Assembly (NCBI GenBank): GCA_001303415.1
Contig: LJTN01000001.1
Span: forward strand, 28,593-92,592
DNA length: 64,000 nucleotides
DNA from: Myxococcales bacterium SG8_38
Lineage (GTDB): Bacteria > Myxococcota_A > Polyangia > Polyangiales > Houyiibacteriaceae
Reading direction: 5' to 3'
Part shown: positions 63,999 through 64,000 of the stretch, piece by piece
How the letters are laid out: each line of letters starts with the position of its first letter
Numbering within the stretch: position 1 is the stretch's first letter
Program-made: the position numbers and the translations under genes
Notes under the pieces: model-generated
Told to the model about the DNA's origin: nothing
The model's input: the letters and a program-made list of their open reading frames with translations, nothing else
Databases searched by the model: none

Positions 63999-64000
63999 CG

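Overview
This window looks like a chromosomal segment of a GC-rich (about 60-65% by eye), probably Gram-negative bacterium. RlmKL-type rRNA methyltransferase, PilZ and GGDEF proteins, NAD-malic enzyme and a classical menaquinone (Men) pathway argue for a deltaproteobacterium-like lineage (Myxococcota/Binatota-type) rather than an actinobacterium. That placement is inference. Many catabolic genes nevertheless resemble, in sequence and order, the mycobacterial/rhodococcal sterol degradation genes as I remember them. No tRNA, rRNA, CRISPR or transposase gene is visible. No gene-free stretch exceeds about 165 bp.

Layout. (1) 1-7104, plus strand: leuC (5' truncated), leuD, cimA, leuB, NAD-malic enzyme, DJ-1/PfpI protein: leucine and threonine-independent isoleucine precursors. 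(2) 7183-14295, minus: operon reading hsaA, hsaE, hsaG, hsaF, an acyl-CoA dehydrogenase pair and an SDR; a divergent amidohydrolase-like gene follows at 14428. (3) 15233-24110, minus: SCP2, double DUF35, Ltp4-like, Ltp3-like, FadD19-like, KshA, a KstR-like TetR regulator, then rlmKL. (4) 24273-31809, minus: a PilZ gene, then an operon reading echA20, ipdA, ipdB, ipdC, fadE, fadE, fadA6. (5) 31861-39267: a small STAS-like protein (minus), then fadD3, an odd SDR, a second STAS-like paralog, another FadD and a thiolase, then a CPBP-type membrane protein (plus). (6) 39360-45164, plus: MDR oxidoreductase, two SDRs, an acyl-CoA dehydrogenase pair (second member FadE30-like) and ipdF. (7) 45229-53639: epimerase, Rv3520c-like F420 oxidoreductase, then F420 metabolism (npdG, cofE, cofD, cofC on plus; cofH, cofG and a second LLM oxidoreductase on minus). 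(8) 53671-64000: serine hydrolase, metH, diguanylate cyclase, epimerase, parvulin, menE, menC, menA (truncated by the window edge).

How it works together. Blocks 2-6 form a steroid-degradation island. FadD19/Ltp3/Ltp4/DUF35 suggest sterol side-chain removal, possibly of C24-branched sterols. KshA and HsaA open rings B/A. HsaE/F/G process the ring-A C5 fragment. FadD3, IpdF, FadE30, EchA20, IpdAB, IpdC and FadA6 degrade the C/D-ring propionate. KstD, KshB, HsaB, HsaC and HsaD are not in the window. Four palindromes of the form TnnAACnnGTTnnA, the pattern I recall for mycobacterial KstR, sit at the heads of the four main catabolic operons, and a KstR-like gene lies inside one of them, so the island looks like one regulon. 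The genes for making and reducing cofactor F420 lie beside it, next to an F420-dependent oxidoreductase of a steroid-cluster type. A near-identical 62-bp palindromic repeat occurs at 7101 and 45171, close to both ends of the steroid island.
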